From the NCBI GenBank assembly GCA_037783415.1, contig JAZGTN010000059.1, positions 992,001 through 1,056,000 on the forward strand: a DNA stretch of 64,000 bases, given 5' to 3'. Below are positions 46,316 through 57,979 of this stretch, piece by piece. The notes beneath the pieces were generated by a model. That model was not told the DNA's origin and did not search any database. It saw only the letters and a list, made by a program, of their open reading frames with translations. This DNA is from Leptasterias polaris (lineage: Eukaryota; Echinodermata; Asteroidea; Forcipulatida; Asteriidae). The position numbers and the translations under genes were made by a program. Each line of letters opens with the position of its first letter. Within the stretch, counting starts at the first letter, position 1.

Positions 46316-46780
46316 GTCTTTAGTCACATACTCCTTGCTCAAATTATCAGTTGCTCTAGTCTCTAATTGCGAGAATTAATCAACTCAATTTAACTTTATA
46401 AGCACTACAATGGAGTGCTTATGTCAGCGCAACAAAATTGACCTTCTTTGTCAGCACGCAATACAGAAAGGGTAAAAACGCTGGATTTGTTTATGAAGTA
46501 AGGTGCCCCATAAGTGCCGTTTAGTATATTTTTTCGGCTTGTCATTTTATAATTTGATATGCATTTGTTTTTTTTATTTTGTTTAGTTACTATTTGTAGG
46601 TTTTGTTACGCCGAAATTATAAATGATAAACTGCCAAGCACAATTTTTAAAATGCAGCACACGAAATTCGACGCAAAACAGATACGGAGCGTTAGGGCCT
46701 ATATAAACCAAGCACGTACAAGATCTGATTTGAACCAAGTCTATTGTCCACCATTTCGCCATGCTTATAACAATTGCTGA
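46316..46780 (+). other. diverged lectin upstream flank, otherwise featureless
   Basis: AGTCACATACTCCTTGCTCA and the following CAGTTGCTCTAGTCT match the leader before lectin C (47910-47965). 46600-46760 matches 41965-42110. No coding sequence is seen. Confidence 0.5.
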
Positions 46781-47041
46781 CGCAGTTAGCTGGTGTGCAT
46801 TGGCCTATACGGACATTGATGAAGAAAGTCGATATACCGATATCGCTGCATGGTACGTATAGGTGCAACAACAAGGCGAAATATTATAATTTTATATTGA
46901 AAACTAAATTGACATCGTCAGAGCAATTGTAAGTGACACTGCAACAGTCTCTACAGCACTATACCTCATTATTGGCGAACAAACGCTACAACTTGTCAGT
47001 TCTTCTGGTCTTTGATAACGGACTGCTTTTGGTTCCTGAGT
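46781..47041 (+). promoter_or_regulatory. conserved lectin upstream module of lectin B
   Basis: Contains GCTGACGCAGTTAGCTGGTG, an AT-rich ATATTATAATTTTATATTG (46878-46896) that could hold a TATA box, TTGACATCGTCAGAGCAATT and CACTATACCTCATTATTGGC before the ATG at 47042. Confidence 0.5.
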
Positions 47042-47545
47042 ATGGCGAGTTCTTTCAGGGTCATCACTTTCAGTATTCTTGTAGCTCTCCTTCAGTCGCA
47101 TTTCCTGATCGTATCTCCCTGCATGTCTTGCATCAGTCCATGGACAAGTTTTGGGAATCATTGCTACCTTCTCGTGACGGATGCCAAGACTTTTGATGAT
47201 GCTGAACAGTACTGTCAGGGTTTGTCACGCCTTGGCAGGCCATCTCATCTGGCGTCAATTACGAGCCAAGAGGAAGATGACTTCCTCGTCTTGCTCATCA
47301 AATCCACCTTTGGTGAAAGCGGCATGAAGACCTGGTTCGGCTACCGCAAGGACGGATCCGGTCGATTTGCCTGGCTCGACAGTAGTCCATTTGGAGGTTA
47401 CACCAACTGGTACACGGATCAACCCAGTGGCGACGGAGACTGCACTGAGTTCCTTGATACTGAAAGTGATTTCAACTTCTTGTGGAATGACATGCCATGT
47501 TACGAACTCAGAAGATCCATCTGTAAAATACCAGCCAGGTTCTGA
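47042..47545 (+). CDS. secreted C-type lectin B
   Basis: 167 residues, intronless. The start at 47042 is chosen because MASSF aligns with lectins A and C; an ATG 30 nt upstream is in frame but outside the signal peptide alignment. Signal peptide ~1-25, then a lectin-like domain with C30/C41, C58, C134, C153 and C161 (all canonical) and an extra C27. WND at 148-150 keeps the Ca2+ ligands. The sugar-specificity triplet is QPS (127-129), where galactose binders have QPD and mannose binders EPN; an Asp follows two residues later (QPSGDGDC). Of the three complete lectins it has the most complete motif set. Confidence 0.88.
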   Translation: MASSFRVITFSILVALLQSHFLIVSPCMSCISPWTSFGNHCYLLVTDAKTFDDAEQYCQGLSRLGRPSHLASITSQEEDDFLVLLIKSTFGESGMKTWFGYRKDGSGRFAWLDSSPFGGYTNWYTDQPSGDGDCTEFLDTESDFNFLWNDMPCYELRRSICKIPARF

Positions 47546-47988
47546 GTGGAACTCTGACTTACAAACTAACTGTAATGAATGGCTTCATGAGTTTGATGTC
47601 ACAGCACCCTTCATGAGTTTGACAATGTCCACTAGGAGAGAAAGAAACAACGTTGTGGTATATGATCGTCGTGTGACCGGCTAAAGGTTGCATTTGCAGG
47701 AAAGACTATTCCACAATTCTGTTTCAAGAAAACTGAGTGTGAAAGTTTGGTCGTTTCATTTAGAAGTCGTTGCAGGAAAGTTAAATTCCACATGTGGGAA
47801 TGGAAAAACATGTCTAAGAAGTAATTATAGCATCACAATAAGTATCAGTTATACTAGTGAATGCCTTCTCTGTCGTTGTAATTTAAAAAACAATTATAAA
47901 CAAGAATTGTTTGTAGTCACATATACGTCCTTGCTCAAGTTGTCAGTTCCTCTAGTCTTTGGTAGTGGACTGCTTTTGGTTCCTGAGT
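47546..47988 (+). other. lectin B to C spacer with duplicated flank
   Basis: Contains 3' flank shared with 43060-43180 and 43900-44000 (GATCGTCGTGTGACCG, GAGTGTGAAAGTTTGGTCGT) and a shortened lectin leader (GTAGTCACATA, GCTCAAGTTGTCAGTTCCTC) before lectin C. It lacks the CACTATACCTCATT part of the module. Confidence 0.5.
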
Positions 47989-48492
47989 ATGGCGAGTTCT
48001 TTCGGGGTCATCACTTTCAGTATTCTTGTAGCTCTCCTTCAGTCGCGTTTTCTGATCGTATCTCCCTGCATGTCTTGCATCAATCCGTGGACAAGTTTTG
48101 GGAATCATTGCTACCTTCTCGTGACGGATGCCAAGACATTTGATGAAGCTGAACAGTACTGTCAGGGTTTGTCACGCCTTGACAGACCATCTCATCTGGC
48201 GTCCATTATGAGCCAAGGGGAACATGACTTCCTCGCCCTGCTTATCAGATCCACTTTCGGACAAGGTGGCAGGAAAACTTGGTTCGGCTACCGCAAGGAC
48301 AGGTCTAGTGGCTCTTGGCGCTTTATTGACGGCAGCCTTTCTCAGGGCTACACCAACTGGTACACTGATCAACCCAGCGGCGATGGATCCTGCGCCGAGA
48401 TACTTGGAACTAAGGGTGATGTCAACTTGTGGATTGACCTGTCATGTAATAAACTCATGTGTTCTGTTTGTAAAATAGCAGCCAGGTTCTGA
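47989..48492 (+). CDS. secreted C-type lectin C, altered Ca2+ motif
   Basis: 167 residues with the same plan as lectin B: signal peptide ~1-25, C30/C41, C58, C134, C153 and C161, with extra C27 and C158. QPS at 127-129. The WND motif reads WID (148-150): Asn149, normally a Ca2+ ligand, is Ile, so Ca2+-dependent sugar binding may be lost while the fold is kept. The pseudogene at 42.6 kb, its closest relative here, still has WND. The ORF is intact, so this could be a derived non-sugar-binding CTLD. Confidence 0.87.
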   Translation: MASSFGVITFSILVALLQSRFLIVSPCMSCINPWTSFGNHCYLLVTDAKTFDEAEQYCQGLSRLDRPSHLASIMSQGEHDFLALLIRSTFGQGGRKTWFGYRKDRSSGSWRFIDGSLSQGYTNWYTDQPSGDGSCAEILGTKGDVNLWIDLSCNKLMCSVCKIAARF

Positions 48493-48599
48493 GTAAAACG
48501 GTGACTAACTAACTAACTGTTAATTTTGTTGTATTATCGTCGTGCCCGGGAGAATTGTTTTATTCCTATATAATCGTAGTTAGGGCCTATATACAATAT

Positions 48600-48880
48600 T
48601 ACTAACCTGTCAAATTTTCACTTCAAAAGGTGGTCACGTTTTTGAAATATCGCCGGAAAAAACGGAGCGAAAATGTCCACGCAGGAAGAATAATCCCTAG
48701 GAATACTCAATCTGAGAAACGTTTATGACAGAAACGTTTCTCAGATTCAATTTTGGGGCATAAAACCTGGTATCTTTTTCCATAACCACATTACTTTGAA
48801 GAAATCCGATCGAAAGCTGTTGTACTTCTAACTAAGTAAGTTTTTCAGAGTCATTACCAAAAACGTATACGGACGATGTT
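48600..48880. repeat. MITE, 'AAAGGCAAAGTATACC' family, copy 3
   Basis: In inverse orientation to 8642-9032: TTTTTGAAATATCGCCGGAA, GCAGGAAGAATAATCCCTAG, the hairpin CTGAGAAACGTTTATGACAG..AAACGTTTCTCAG, and AAAACGTATAC at the end. Confidence 0.65.
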
Positions 48881-48884
48881 TTAC

Positions 48885-50800
48885 CTCGGTTGGGGATGTT
48901 AATGTTGCCTTTTTATGCCAAGCAAAAAGAACCAAATGCGACGGAAGACCAAACATGCGCACGCAAAACCATAAAATGCAACGCTAAACACACAAAAATC
49001 GTAATGCAAAATAAACATTTGAAGCAAAACAAAAATTGTGTTGCAAAGCCAATGACACGCAAAACAAAAAACGGGCTGGGCAAAGTTGCACTTGGCGGAA
49101 CACCATACCCAAGCAATTATCTGAATGATATTACCATGCAGGGTGGCATGAATTATAGACATTTATGTACTTTTCCTTACTTTTTATCTACTATTTTTAA
49201 AATGTTGTTGTTGTAATGCGCGGTAGATCATTTTTGTGGAAATCGCGCTATATACATTTCTAGTTATTATTATATAAACAAGCAACTAAGACTAAGAGTT
49301 ATGGTTGATCTCCAGAGCAAATCAATATAAATTGCTAAGCAAAGTGTGACGTCACATTTCAAACTACTATATGGCTGTATTGACACTAAAACTCATCTTG
49401 ATATAAATTGTATTGCTTTTTGAAATCTAGCCCTGACCAAGGAATAGGAATAATCAAGCTCAAAAGCTATCCATAAATGACAAAGATTGGCCCGACCATG
49501 AACAATAGCAATAAGTACGGCATCTTTCCATCGTGCGTTTGCGCAGCTGCCAATAACTTTATTGGTCATTGGTCATTAATTAACCAATGGCCAAATCTAC
49601 CGAAACAGTTATTGGTAACGACCTCGAAAACGCACCCAGTTAATAAAGAACAAAAAAGCTGCCAAGATGGACTCCGTGCTTATTACTGGTTACTCATTTT
49701 CCAAAGATGTACTCATCATCATCAAAGGTAGTATATTTTAAAATGATAATATTGTTATTGTATGTTTCTACATGACATTCGTCGTTATAAAATAAATACA
49801 ATCAAAACAATGGAACCGGGTGGACGTTATTCTTTTTGACTCATGGTATTTTTGTAGACAGACGGGGCTAATATATTGGTATAAATACATTCGTTCTTTC
49901 TCAGGAGCAGATCCATAGAGTGATTTGCACAGGAGGGAGAAGAAGGTCGACAAGTGTCATTTGCCAGGAGGTATTAGGCCTACTCCACAGGAAATAATGG
50001 ATATAACAACGTTTTAAAATTAATTAAAATGTTTTAGCGACTGGAGTGCCCAACCACCTAAAGCGATACACTTAGTAGTATATGAGGAAACGCCCACCAG
50101 CTTGTGTATTGCGAGAAAAAAGTAGCATCAAATAAAACTATAGATAGTCAATGCCTACCTCCATGGTCAATGCTGGTACGCGTTGGTCAAGTCAGTGGTA
50201 ATCGTTTATATAAATAATTTGTAATTCCCCGCTTCACAGATGACTTGTAATTTGTTTAATGCTAATGATGATGACATTTTGTAGCTTTTACCAACACCAC
50301 GCTCATGTTGTAAACCCCCCCCCCCCCCCCATTAATTTTCTTATATCACGATGATACTATTAAAAACTAATGACTTAGCAATTAATCAGTATAAGCATTT
50401 AATGCCAGGTAAAAGGCTTCAAAAACTTGAAATAGGCTAAATATGTTATTCAATGACAATATTTACGTAAAAGACGAAAACTGTATATGGGCCAAAATAA
50501 TTAGCCTTGTGTGTCTTTTGAAATTTTAACCACGATTCTAGTAATTTACTGCAAAGGTCTTGAAAACTAAACATCGTTTCAGCAAACTCGGGCGGTGCGG
50601 GGACTAGAGGGTTAAAAAACCAATAGCCTAAATAAAAATCTACAAAGTAAAACTCGTCCGCAGTTTCACCATTATTTTGATCAATGTTGTTGCAAGATTG
50701 GAAAAATAATCCTTGTGTAGTTATCAGATAACCAGCTGCTAGGAAGTCAAAAGCAGCGAATACAACATAAACAGATAAATGAAACAACCCTAGGCCTATT
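48885..50800 (+). repeat. segmental duplication X, copy 1
   Basis: Matches 55810-57440: ACCTCGGTTGGGG, CAAAACCATAAAATGCAACG, AAGCAACTAAGACTAAGAGT, GAACCGGGTGGACGTTATTC and AAAACTCGTCCGCAGTTTCA-type blocks in the same order. The open frames in it are not conserved in the other copy, so it is judged noncoding. Confidence 0.8.
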
Positions 50801-51039
50801 AGTATTAATCACCAATGTTAAAGGTATTTTGGCACTTCTTTGGAGACTACGTGAACACCTGCAAAATGGCAGTAAAAATATATCAAAGCAATAAAATTGA
50901 TATAAAAGTGCGTGCCAGCTTTTTTTAAATTTGTCATCGAATAAACTTACATTTGAAAAAAAATCATTGTTTTATCCTAATAAAAACAAAATCAGTGGCT
51001 GATTTAGTGATGGGCGCATCGCCCCCTCCCCAAATTTCA

Positions 51040-54000
51040 TCATTAATTGAACGACAAATAAATCAAATTTTTCAAATTAATAATTTGGTAAAAAACTACT
51101 TGGAAACGCATTTGAAATGTCCTAGATTGCAGTAGTCGAGAGCATCTAGTTTTACGAAATTTCCCCGAGCTTATTAAAATGTATAGCCCTTGCATTGACA
51201 TCAGACGTGGCTATACAGTCCCCATCACGCTCCCCATTTTAAAAGTTGAATTACGTGTAAATAATTATGGCGAGCGTGTACTCGATGTTTTTGCGTTTCC
51301 CTGACAACCTTAGATTGCTGTAACCATCGAGAGGCAATGCCTTTCCTTAAGGTTTTATTAACCGGAATCATTGTGCTCTTAAACTGATAGGCCTATAACA
51401 AATTTCACTTGATGGATTGAATATGAGTATGAAATAAATCGTGGGTTTTGTTTGATTCTTTAAGTCAAACTACGCATTCTTGGGCTCTAAGGGGCACGAG
51501 GGCACGTGTAAGACGTGCCTCCATGTGTATGGTCTATGTCACACTGGGTGCCCCAATCAGAAACCTGGACTTTTACCAGAATAAAATATTAAATTTTATA
51601 AAAGCTGAGATAATTTCAATTTCTGTTTAACAGGTTTTTTTTCCATTTACACGTAGACAATGGATTTGTGTTAACACTCACGCCAGATTATCTTTGAAGC
51701 ATAACAATGGCGCTGAAATGAGGCCTGATTAAGATAAATACAAACGGAAACTACAGTTTTAATTAAACAGAAGTTCCCACTAGAAAAAAGGGGTCCACCC
51801 ACTTGTGCCCCCCTAAAATTTTACCATAGTTTCGGGGCTGCAATCAACAGAAAGGTTTATCCTTTGGAATTCAAGTTGCGTGGCCCAATTTTTGCCCCAA
51901 ACAATTCTTTTCTCTCGCTCGCTAAATAAATTTTGACTGATGACGCTGTTTTAGTTTAAAACGAAAAACATACAGAAAACTTTCGCAAAACATAAATTGT
52001 CTGTCTATGACCGATGAACATTGGGGATCCCGAAAATAATTCATTTGTAGTTGTTAAGTAACTACCACTTATCTTCAAGAAATTATACGTCACCATTACG
52101 TCACTGATTACCCACTGGTAAACGTGTAATTCCTAAATGTGCTATCAACAGCTTCAATATTCAATCGGTAATGGGTATTAATACAAATGTTCGATCTTTA
52201 AGTGCATTTACTTAATGAGTGAATGACGGTCAAGTTAATTGTTTTGCCTTTATCCTGTCCCGTAATTGAATTACGTAAAATAATTATTTCAGCTATAGAC
52301 ATCATCACCTTAAGTTTACCCTTGCAATTAATTATTGAGGTTGGCTTTTAATATTGGCATTTTAACTACAATTTAGTGATTTGTATCACATAATTTTCTT
52401 GTTTATATTTTTTTATTGTTCCTTTAGTGGTTATAAATGGTACTTTTTAATGTAAGTACTAATAATTTGTGTAAAGTGCCTTAGAGCTTGTTTTTCGATT
52501 TGTTGCGCTATATAAATACTGTCTTATTAGGCTATATGCTAATGTTTTTAATTTTAATTTTGAGGTAGCTGGTACAAGTAGCTGGTACCTTGTGTGCATT
52601 GGTGGTCTACGGACACGGCCAAAAAATAGATTGATACCGGTGTCGATGGTGAACAGTCAGGTTAATTGCAACAAAAAGGGGGAATTATGTTGACAATAAT
52701 CCGAGATCGTCACACCTTGGCACTGAAACAGTCTCCACATCACTGGCCATTTCAATATTCTTAAATGGCATGATATTCTTACTTAGGTCTGATTTCCAAT
52801 TTTGGGGTCCTCAGAAAAATCGGTAAAATTGTTAATAAATAGCCTGAAAAGTATTGTAGACCGAAAACAGTGCACATTATAGTTAATATTACTCTTTCAG
52901 TTTTTAGCAAAACGGTTGAAACCCTTGAAGTTCTATCCCCAGACAGATCAGATTGACATGGTATTAGGCAGTATGACTCATGTACTCGCAATCTCCAATT
53001 ATAAAACACTTTCTTGTGTACAAAAATACTGCTGTTTCACAGTGTGAAAACATATTTTAAAAAATAATATTGTTTACTATATATCATTTTTTTTGCCAAA
53101 CTGCAACGTCTGGAAAGGTTATAAGCTTTGAAAAAAGTATGAAATCAACATTTCAAATGAGGTATCACGTTTTCCCAACGGTCTACACGATGCATTAACC
53201 AATGACAGCCGTGTAGTATTTAACAGGGGTGGGGCAGCGCAGGGTAAAAGCCTTCACCGTGTACAGTGTAGGTCAGCCCTTGTTCTCAATAACGTTTCCT
53301 ACCTTTTTCCATCAGCTAAATATCATGCTTGTAATTATAGTCAGCGATAGTGAATGCCTTTGCTCTGTCGTTATATGTAACCATTAGTTAAAGGGTGTTT
53401 GTAACATGGGTAAGAGTAACACAGGTTATTTCTAGCATTACATATTAAGTATCAATCACGCAAATTGTTTTTCTTCAAAAGAGCCAGTTATTGCTTTGAT
53501 GACCTTCTGCTGCAGCAAAAAGTTGCACCTTTGATTGATTGATTGATTGATTGATTTGGTTTATTGCTATTTATATACAAGTATACAATAGAAATTGCCT
53601 TGGCTCTCATGACATAAAAATACAATAAATAGTAAAAGTTTAAGAAATACAAATTATAAATATTTAAAGGAAATTGGTTAAAAATATATAAACAAATGCA
53701 CACAGAATGCCCAAGAAGGATAAAAATAAACAGATGACAGACAGACTACTTATTATCATTCAGTCCCCTGACTGCGGTTGGATAAAAACTTCGACTGAAT
53801 CTTTCTGTATTGCACTTGATTACTCTATAACGCTTCCCTGATCTTAACAAATCAAATAACTCATTAGCCGGATGAAAATCATCGTTAATAATAGCACTGG
53901 CCTTGTTTTCCAATCTTGTTTTATAAGTTTCTGAAACTAGCGGGAGATCTCAACCCACAATACGCGCAGCTGACCTAACAACACCCTCCAGAGCCCGACG

Positions 54001-55570
54001 GTTAGCCATAGTCGTACTTCCATACCAGACAGTGATGGATTGTGTTAACACACTTTCCACCACAGCATGATAAAACTTTACTAGCAGATCGCTAGATAAG
54101 TGAAAACTCTTCAGGCGTCGGAGGTAGAAGATCCGTTGTTGTGCTTTCTTAAGACAGTGCATAACGTTGGCATCCCAGCTTAGATCATTTGATAAATGAA
54201 CACCAAGAAATTTAAAACAGTCTACGATTTTAACATCATTCCCATTTATAACAAGGGGGGGAATTTCAATCAGGGTTGTACAGAAATTAACTATGATCTC
54301 CTTTGTCTTCGTATAACATTGAGGTTTAAGTTGTTATCAGAGCACCATTTGGGTTAAGTATTGAACTTCATTACGATAGTTATATTCATCATTACCTTTA
54401 ATAAGTCCGACAACAGTAATTGTATCATCAGCATATTTAATGATTGCACAGTCATCAAATGAAGAAACACAGTCGTATGTGTACAAGGAATATAACAATG
54501 GTGACAGCACACACCCTTGAGGGGCACCAGTATTCATAACAATTGAGTTAGAGACTAAAGAATTCACCCTGACCACTTGACTGCGATCAGTGAGAAAATC
54601 ATAAATCCAGCTACAAATTGATGAGTTAATGCCAAGATCAGTAAGCTTATTGTATAGTTTAGATATTGTATTGAAAGCAGAGCTGAAATCAATAAACAGA
54701 AGTCTAGCATATGTTGGTGATCTACTGTCTAATATAATGTTCAAGAACATTATGTAATACGAGCGATACAGCCGGTTGAATTGGCACGGTAAGCGAATTG
54801 AAGGATCCAGTGACTTCGGTATAGCAGACTTAAGATGATCCAGAAATATACGTTCCAGTGATTTCATAACTTGTGATGTGAGTGCCACTGGCCGATAATC
54901 ATTAAGGCTGTTAACTTGAGTTTTTTCGGTACTGGAACTATAACTGATTTCTTGAAAACCTGCGGTATTTTGCACAATTTTAAGGACCAATTGAATATTG
55001 ATGTAAATATAAAGGAAAGTTCATTAGAACACAGTTTCAGAAGACGGGATGAGATTCCGTCGGGGCCTGTTGCCTTGCGGACATTCAACCGTGAAAAAAC
55101 ACGACAGGTGTCCGTTTCAGTGATCTTAAACGGGGGAGGACCAACATCCCTCGGAAAGTGTGTGTCGTCTTCCTGCTCGAACCGACTATAACATTGATTG
55201 AGTTCTTCAGGAAGATTTACATTATCAACGTTGATTGGAGTGTATTTTGACTTGTATTGAACGACAGTCCTGATACTTTCCCAAAGCTCTCTGCTGCTAT
55301 TACTACCTGACAGATTATTTTCCAGTTTTTCCTTGTATAGCCGTTTAGCTGATTTAATCCCACGGTGAAGCATGTCCTTAGCTTTTTGTATTGAGCATCA
55401 CCAGATTTAAACGCTGCTGTTTTCGCCTTTAGTAGATGACGCAATGGGTGATCAAACCAAGGTTTATTGTTTGGGTAAAACCTAAAAAAGGACCCCAAAA
55501 AGCCTAAAAAGGGACCCTTGCGACCTTCTTCCAGGCAAAGTACTTTATTAAAATGTACGATACATAGGCC
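51040..55570 (+). repeat. segmental duplication Y, copy 2
   Basis: Corresponds to blocks of 37680-45335. It lacks the telomeric tract, the RT fragment and the U2 element, and carries a LINE insertion at 53528-55500 that the first copy lacks. Block order near the right end differs from copy 1, so rearrangement followed duplication. Confidence 0.8.
53528..55500 (-). pseudogene. 5'-truncated CR1/Rex1-like LINE (reverse transcriptase)
   Basis: Minus strand, in order: NNKPWFDHPLRHLLKAKTAA (about 55480-55410), KATGPDGISSRLLK, NDYRPVALTSQVMKSLERI, LLFIDFSSAFNTI, GAPQGCVLSPLL, the catalytic YADD (IIKYADDTI), KFLGVHLSNDLSW, and KAQQRIFYLRRLKSF..ITVWYGSTT ending RSAARIVG. Frameshifts near 55380 and 54920 (an A-run) and a stop near 54337 disrupt it. 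A (TCAA)n tail at 53528-53556 marks the 3' end. The endonuclease is missing. The flanking DNA matches 44160-44220, which gives the empty site. Confidence 0.88.
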
Positions 55571-55809
55571 TACATACAATCAGCGGCGGCGGAACACTTT
55601 TAAAAGTGGGGGGGGGGGGCAATTTTTTTTTTCCCCATGTATTTTATTTCCATTTGCACAACATAGGTAGGCCTATATAGGCACACACCGGGTATGTTGG
55701 GCTATTTTGGGGGTACAAACAGACCCACACATGACTCTGGGGGTCTTCCAGGAGTAGATTAGACCAATCCCTAAATTTTGCAAACGAAACCGTCAAATTT
55801 GGCCGTTAT

Positions 55810-57440
55810 CGAGCATTTTCAACCTCGGTTGGGGTTGTTATTGTTGCATTATTTATGCCACGCAAAAAGAACCAAGTGTGACGGAAGACTAGTAAACGTG
55901 CGACGCAAAACCATAAAATGCAACGCTAAACAAACACTCACGCAATAATTCCTCGCAAAACACCCTAAAATGTAATGTAAGACGGAAAACAAAAATGACA
56001 CGCAAAACCAAAAAATGTGTCGCAAAGCCAATGACACGCAAATCAAAAAACGGGCCGGGCGAAGTTTTACATGTGGAACACCATACCCAAGCAATAAACT
56101 GAATGATAACCATGCAGGCTGGCATCAATAATTATATACATTTATGTACGTTTACTTACTTTTTATCTACTATTTTAAATATTCTGTTGTTGTAATGCGC
56201 GGTAGATCATTTTTGTGGAAAGCACAAAGTTTCTAGTTATTATTATAAACAAGCAACTAAGACTAAGAGTTATGGTTGATCTCCAGAGCAAATTAATCTA
56301 AATTGCTAAGCAAAGTGTGACGTCACAATACAAACTACTATATGGCTGTATTGACAATAAAACTCATATTAACTAGAACTTTATTGCTTTTTGAAATCTA
56401 GCCCTGACCAAGGAATAGGAATAATCAAGCTCAAAAGCTATCCATAAATGACAAAGATTGGCCCGACCATGAACAAGAGCAATAAGTACGGCATCTTTCC
56501 ATGGTGCGTTTGCGCAGCTGCCAATAACTTTATCGGTCATTAGCCATTGGCCAAGTCTACCGAAAAAACGCACCTAGTTAATAAAGAACAAATCAAGCTG
56601 CGAAGATGGACTCCGTGCTTATTACTGGGTGATTTTCCAAAGATGTACTGTAGGTAGCATATTTTAAAATGGTAGGGCCTAATTATGATTTTTGTTTGTT
56701 TCTTATAAGTGTGTTTTCGAGTGACATTTCGTCGTAAAATAAATACAATCAAAACAATGGAACCGGGTGGACGTTATTCTTTTTTGTCTCATGGTATTCT
56801 GTTTTAGACAGACGGGGCTTATCCTACTGATATATAAATACATTCGTTCTTTCTCAGGAGCAGATCCATAGAGTGATTTGCACAGGAGGGAGAAGAAGGT
56901 TGACAAGTGTCATTTGCCAGGAGGTGTAGACCATGTGACCTGTGACATCACATGTTTACAAAAGAGCCACAGAGCCTGGGCTTCCGGTAGGCACAGTTTG
57001 TACACAGCTCAATGGAAGAATACAATAAATCGTATGTTTTATGGAGATTGCACTGTCTGATTTTTCTCAGCTTTTGATATGAAGACATGGGGGACATCTC
57101 AAAAGCTGTACAGCTGTTGCTTTTGTAACTTTTGAATTTATGTGAAAAGTGTTGACACAAAATGTAAATTTTCCCATATGGCCTGTGTATAGTATCTTGC
57201 CTGTCAGGAAATGCATTAGAATGTACAACGTCCATATTTCTGTAAACAAAGGTAACCTGGTCTACTAGGCCTACTCCAGATGAAATAACAGAAAAGGCGT
57301 TTTAAAATCAATAAAAAGGGTTTAACAAAATATTTAAAAGCCTAATAAAAATCTACAAAAAATAAAACTCACCAGCAGTTGCACCATTTTATCAGAATGC
57401 TTTTGCAAGAATGGAAAAAGATTCCAAAAGGTAAAGAAAA
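55810..57440 (+). repeat. segmental duplication X, copy 2
   Basis: Counterpart of 48885-50800. It ends where the TTAA-flanked element starts (57459). A ~300 bp stretch at 56930-57290 has no counterpart in copy 1. Confidence 0.75.
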
Positions 57441-57458
57441 ATGAAACAAGCCTATTAA

Positions 57459-57851
57459 AGGGACACGTTGCCTTGGATCGGGCGAGTTGATCTTATAAAA
57501 AGCGTTTGTAACCGTTTGTTATGAATAATGCATATGGTTAGAAAGATGTTTTAAAAGTAGAATACAATGATCCACACAAATATGCCTCGAAATTGCGTGG
57601 TTTTCACTTTACTTGGCGAACTAGCACGGTCGGCCATCTTTTTATGGGAGTCAAAAATTTGACTCCCATAAATGGCCGACCGTGTTAGTTCACGATGTAA
57701 AAGGAAAACCACGCAATTTCAAGGCATATTTGTGTGGATCATTGTATTCTACTTTTAAAACATCTTTCTAACCATAATTATGCATTTCATAACAAACGGT
57801 TACAAACGCTTTTTATAGACCAACTCGTCCAATCCAAGGCAACGTGTCCCT
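57459..57851. mobile_element. 393 bp palindromic MITE with TTAA target duplication
   Basis: Almost the whole element is one palindrome: AGGGACACGTTGCCTTGGAT at the left end and its complement at the right, with a central ATTTTTGACTCCCATAAA-type loop near 57640-57670. TTAA flanks both ends (57455-57458, 57852-57855), as in piggyBac-type insertions. Confidence 0.88.
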
Positions 57852-57979
57852 TTAATCATCAATGCTAATGTATTTTGAACGGAAGTAACATAATGTTTGG
57901 CTGTTCACATGACTTTATAACGATCATGCGGTTTTTATTCTACCTACGAAATATCTTACTGAAAAGTGATCATACAGCT

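Noticed and set aside
48899..49162. Minus-strand ORF rich in Phe and Cys
   Set aside because: The equivalent region of the other X copy (55849-56128) shifts frame several times; the sequence is a degenerate repeat of GACACGCAAAAC-like units.
50446..50787. 113-codon minus-strand ORF
   Set aside because: The paralogous DNA near 57340-57430 does not preserve the frame and no domain is recognisable.
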